A stretch of 23,385 nucleotides of DNA, from contig CAZTLI010000024.1 in NCBI GenBank assembly GCA_964614375.1, positions 1-23,385 of the forward strand, given 5' to 3'. A program made the position numbers and the translations under genes. The notes beneath the pieces are model-generated. The model was not told where the DNA came from. It searched no databases and saw only the letters and a list, made by a program, of their open reading frames with translations. This document shows, in pieces, positions 21,607 to 23,385 of this stretch (position 1 is its first letter; each line of letters starts with the position of its first letter). Source of the stretch: CAZTLI01 sp964614375 (GTDB taxonomy: Bacteria > Chloroflexota > Anaerolineae > Aggregatilineales > Phototrophicaceae).

Positions 21607-23385
21607 ATGACATCCATTCCATCCCATCGTCCACCGCCACATTCGCCCTATGCGCCGCGTGCCAGCAGGACGAATCCCTGGTTGGTGCGCCTGCCGATTC
21701 TGTTTGTGGGTTGGGGGGTGCTGCTGGTGGTGGTGCTGGGGATTTTTCTGGCGGCGTTCCAGTTCCGCTATAGCGACCTTGTGATGCCGGGAGTCTCGGC
21801 ATTGGGCGTGGATTTGGGCGGCATGACCTATGATGAGGCACGGGCGGCGCTGGCGTCGCGTTTTACCTATGACCGCGATGCCGTGTTTACCTTCCGGCAT
21901 GGTGACCGTTTCTGGCAGATGCGCGCCTCAGAATTGGGGGTGTCGTTCGATTTGACTGCCACCGTAGACGCGGCTTTTGCGGTGGGGCATAGCGATAATG
22001 TGGTGACGAATATCGCGGCCCAGGCCAGCGCGTGGATCAATGGTCGCAGTATCGCGCCGGTTGTCCGGTATGACCAGAATGTGGCTGCGGCCCGTTTGCT
22101 GGAAATCGCGGAAGACATCAATCGCGACCCGGCGAATGCGTCTCTGACCATTACTGGCGGTCAGGTCGTCAGCACACCGGGACAAACCGGGCGCACGGTA
22201 GACATCCGTGCGACCATCGCCAGACTGGACGAGATAATCATCAATCTAGNNNNNNNNNNCGGAGCCGAAATTCCGCTGGTCGTGAATGAAACGCCGCCCG
22301 TCGTCTGGAATGCGGATGACGCCGTTTCACGGGCACAATTGGCGCTGTCTGGCCCGGTGACACTGGTGGCGACTGCGCCCGATGGCACGCCGCTTGGCCC
22401 CTGGGTCGCCACGGTTGACCAGATTGCGGCGCTGCTGGTGATCCGTCTGGTGGATAATGGCGATGGCACACAGCGCTATGACGTGTCCATCAACATGCAA
22501 GCCTTCGCGACCTATCTGAACGACCTCGCGCCGGGTTTAATCGTCTCCGGGCAGGACGCGCGCTTCCACTTCAACCAAGCCACCGGACAGCTTGAATTGA
22601 TACAACCCGCGATTACAGGCCGCGAACTCGATATTCCGACCACATTACAACGTTTAGAAGAAGGCGTCTTCACACCCGGCAATCGCACTGTGCCGATGGC
22701 GTTTGTTGTCACCCAACCGCGCTTCCATAACAATGTCACGGCGAGCGAATTGGGCATCACACAGCTTGTCTCCGAAGCGACGACCTATTTCACCGGGTCA
22801 TCTATCAACCGCCGCACCAATATCGCCGTCGCCGCCAGCCGCTTTGATGGTCGCATCGTGCCACCGGGCGAGGAATTTTCGTTCAACTACTGGTTGGGGC
22901 CATTGACCTACGAAGCGGGCTTTGTCGATGGATTGGTCATCTTCAGCGGGCAGACCGTGACCGGAATCGGGGGTGGTGTCTGTCAGGTGAGCACAACCGT
23001 GTTCCGCGCTGCCTTTAGCGCTGGCTACCAGATTATTGAACGCAACAATCATGGTTATCGTGTGGCCTATTATGAACTCAATGGACAGCCAATGGGTCTC
23101 GACGCGGCGATATGGACGCCTGAACGCGATTTTCGCTTCCAGAACGATACGCCTTATCATATTCTGATTGAAACTGAAGTTTCGCCCTCGACCAATACGC
23201 TGCAATTCCGCTTTTACAGCACCAGTGTCGGACGCCGTGTGGAAATTGAAGCGCCGATTGTGCGCGATGTGGTGCCCGCACCGCCGCCGCGTTTTGTCGC
23301 CAATAGTGACCTGCGTCCGGGTGAAATTTTGCAGGTGGATTTTGCCGCCGATGCCTTCGAAGAGTTTGCCCATCGCCGCGACCAG
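21607..23385 (+). CDS. VanW-domain membrane-anchored protein, C-terminus cut by window end
   Basis: Open from ATG 21607 to the window edge, 593 codons including four that span the N gap. Residues 1-27 are Pro/Arg-rich and cytoplasmic. A membrane helix is at about 29-52 (LPILFVGWGVLLVVVLGIFL). Repeated extracytoplasmic YoaR/peptidoglycan-binding-like units follow, with LVMPGVSALGVDLGGMTYDEARAAL, VVSTPGQTGRTVDI and later AITGRELDIPTTLQRL. The VanW domain is at about 400-530 (RRTNIAVAASRFDGRIVPPG, FSFNYWLGP, GGGVCQVSTTVFRAAF). In YoaR-like proteins VanW is paired with such units; its biochemical role is not established, and a cell-wall role is inferred. GAGG 6 bases upstream supports the start. 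The C-terminal end is missing. Confidence 0.9.
   Translation, partial: MTSIPSHRPPPHSPYAPRASRTNPWLVRLPILFVGWGVLLVVVLGIFLAAFQFRYSDLVMPGVSALGVDLGGMTYDEARAALASRFTYDRDAVFTFRHGDRFWQMRASELGVSFDLTATVDAAFAVGHSDNVVTNIAAQASAWINGRSIAPVVRYDQNVAAARLLEIAEDINRDPANASLTITGGQVVSTPGQTGRTVDIRATIARLDEIIINLXXXXGAEIPLVVNETPPVVWNADDAVSRAQLALSGPVTLVATAPDGTPLGPWVATVDQIAALLVIRLVDNGDGTQRYDVSINMQAFATYLNDLAPGLIVSGQDARFHFNQATGQLELIQPAITGRELDIPTTLQRLEEGVFTPGNRTVPMAFVVTQPRFHNNVTASELGITQLVSEATTYFTGSSINRRTNIAVAASRFDGRIVPPGEEFSFNYWLGPLTYEAGFVDGLVIFSGQTVTGIGGGVCQVSTTVFRAAFSAGYQIIERNNHGYRVAYYELNGQPMGLDAAIWTPERDFRFQNDTPYHILIETEVSPSTNTLQFRFYSTSVGRRVEIEAPIVRDVVPAPPPRFVANSDLRPGEILQVDFAADAFEEFAHRRDQ
22250..22259. other. Assembly gap of 10 N inside the VanW gene
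   Basis: Ten unknown bases within codons 215-218. The reading frame before (ending ATIARLDEIIINL) and after (starting GAEIPLVVNET) is the same if the gap is exactly 10. The true length is unknown, as 10 N may be a placeholder. Confidence 0.95.

Noticed and set aside
22798..23373. A 191-codon leftward frame at the right edge
   Set aside because: It is antisense to the VanW domain, which is clear on the plus strand.
1..23385. tRNA, rRNA, insertion sequences and phage genes
   Set aside because: I looked for conserved T-loop stretches, transposase motifs and phage-type proteins in the intergenic regions and reading frames and saw none. A tRNA scan would be decisive.

Overview
The window looks like chromosomal sequence from a free-living bacterium of the Chloroflexota, probably Anaerolineae-like and from a metagenome assembly. 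This is an inference. It rests on the mix of small WSPDG (PD40/TolB-like) propeller proteins, a VanW-domain protein, a PP2C phosphatase, an F420-type luciferase-like oxidoreductase and a pentapeptide-repeat protein, on moderately high GC, and on a run of 10 N at 22250-22259 that marks an assembly gap. No rRNA, tRNA, CRISPR array, transposase or phage gene was found.

Left part (1-9603). Two genes point left: the N-terminus of a Wzz-like chain-length protein, cut by the window edge, and a 994-residue ten-helix FtsX/MacB-type permease. The permease carries a domain resembling the von Hippel-Lindau beta domain in the extracytoplasmic loop between its two halves. A rightward group follows: a CHASE4-HAMP histidine kinase, an exported HEFGH metallopeptidase, and a PD40 propeller overlapping it by 4 bases. 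Next is about 1.2 kb of decayed DNA (short repeats, hairpins, a likely methyltransferase remnant, a Lys/Ala-rich frame remnant). It ends in a good promoter for a second PD40 gene.

Middle part (9604-15873). An ECF sigma factor, a 79-residue single-helix membrane protein and a pentapeptide-repeat protein with a Pro-rich linker and an Asp-rich tail form a cassette. It has an internal ECF-like promoter and ends at a clear terminator. A MerR/GyrI-like regulator comes next; its promoter has the 19-base spacer and dyad typical of MerR control. It is translationally coupled to an SRPBCC protein. A hairpin separates these from a leftward pair: a PP2C phosphatase and then a third PD40 propeller.

Right part (15874-23385). 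A rhomboid protease overlaps the 3' end of a convergent DUF2304 gene. An LLM-class (probably F420-dependent) oxidoreductase converges on a Crp/Fnr-family regulator, and that regulator is divergent from a 62-residue small gene. The small gene's predicted promoter has a perfect 12-base palindrome centred at -41.5, the usual class II activator position. A leftward family 1 glycosyltransferase, a small acidic helical protein and a VanW-domain protein (open at the window end and containing the N gap) complete the window.

Many of the products act at or outside the membrane: Wzz, permease, kinase, peptidase, propellers, rhomboid, DUF2304 and VanW. I see no single dedicated pathway. The most unusual items are the VHL-like insertion in the permease, the ECF sigma/small membrane protein/pentapeptide cassette, and the Crp/Fnr-small ORF divergent pair.
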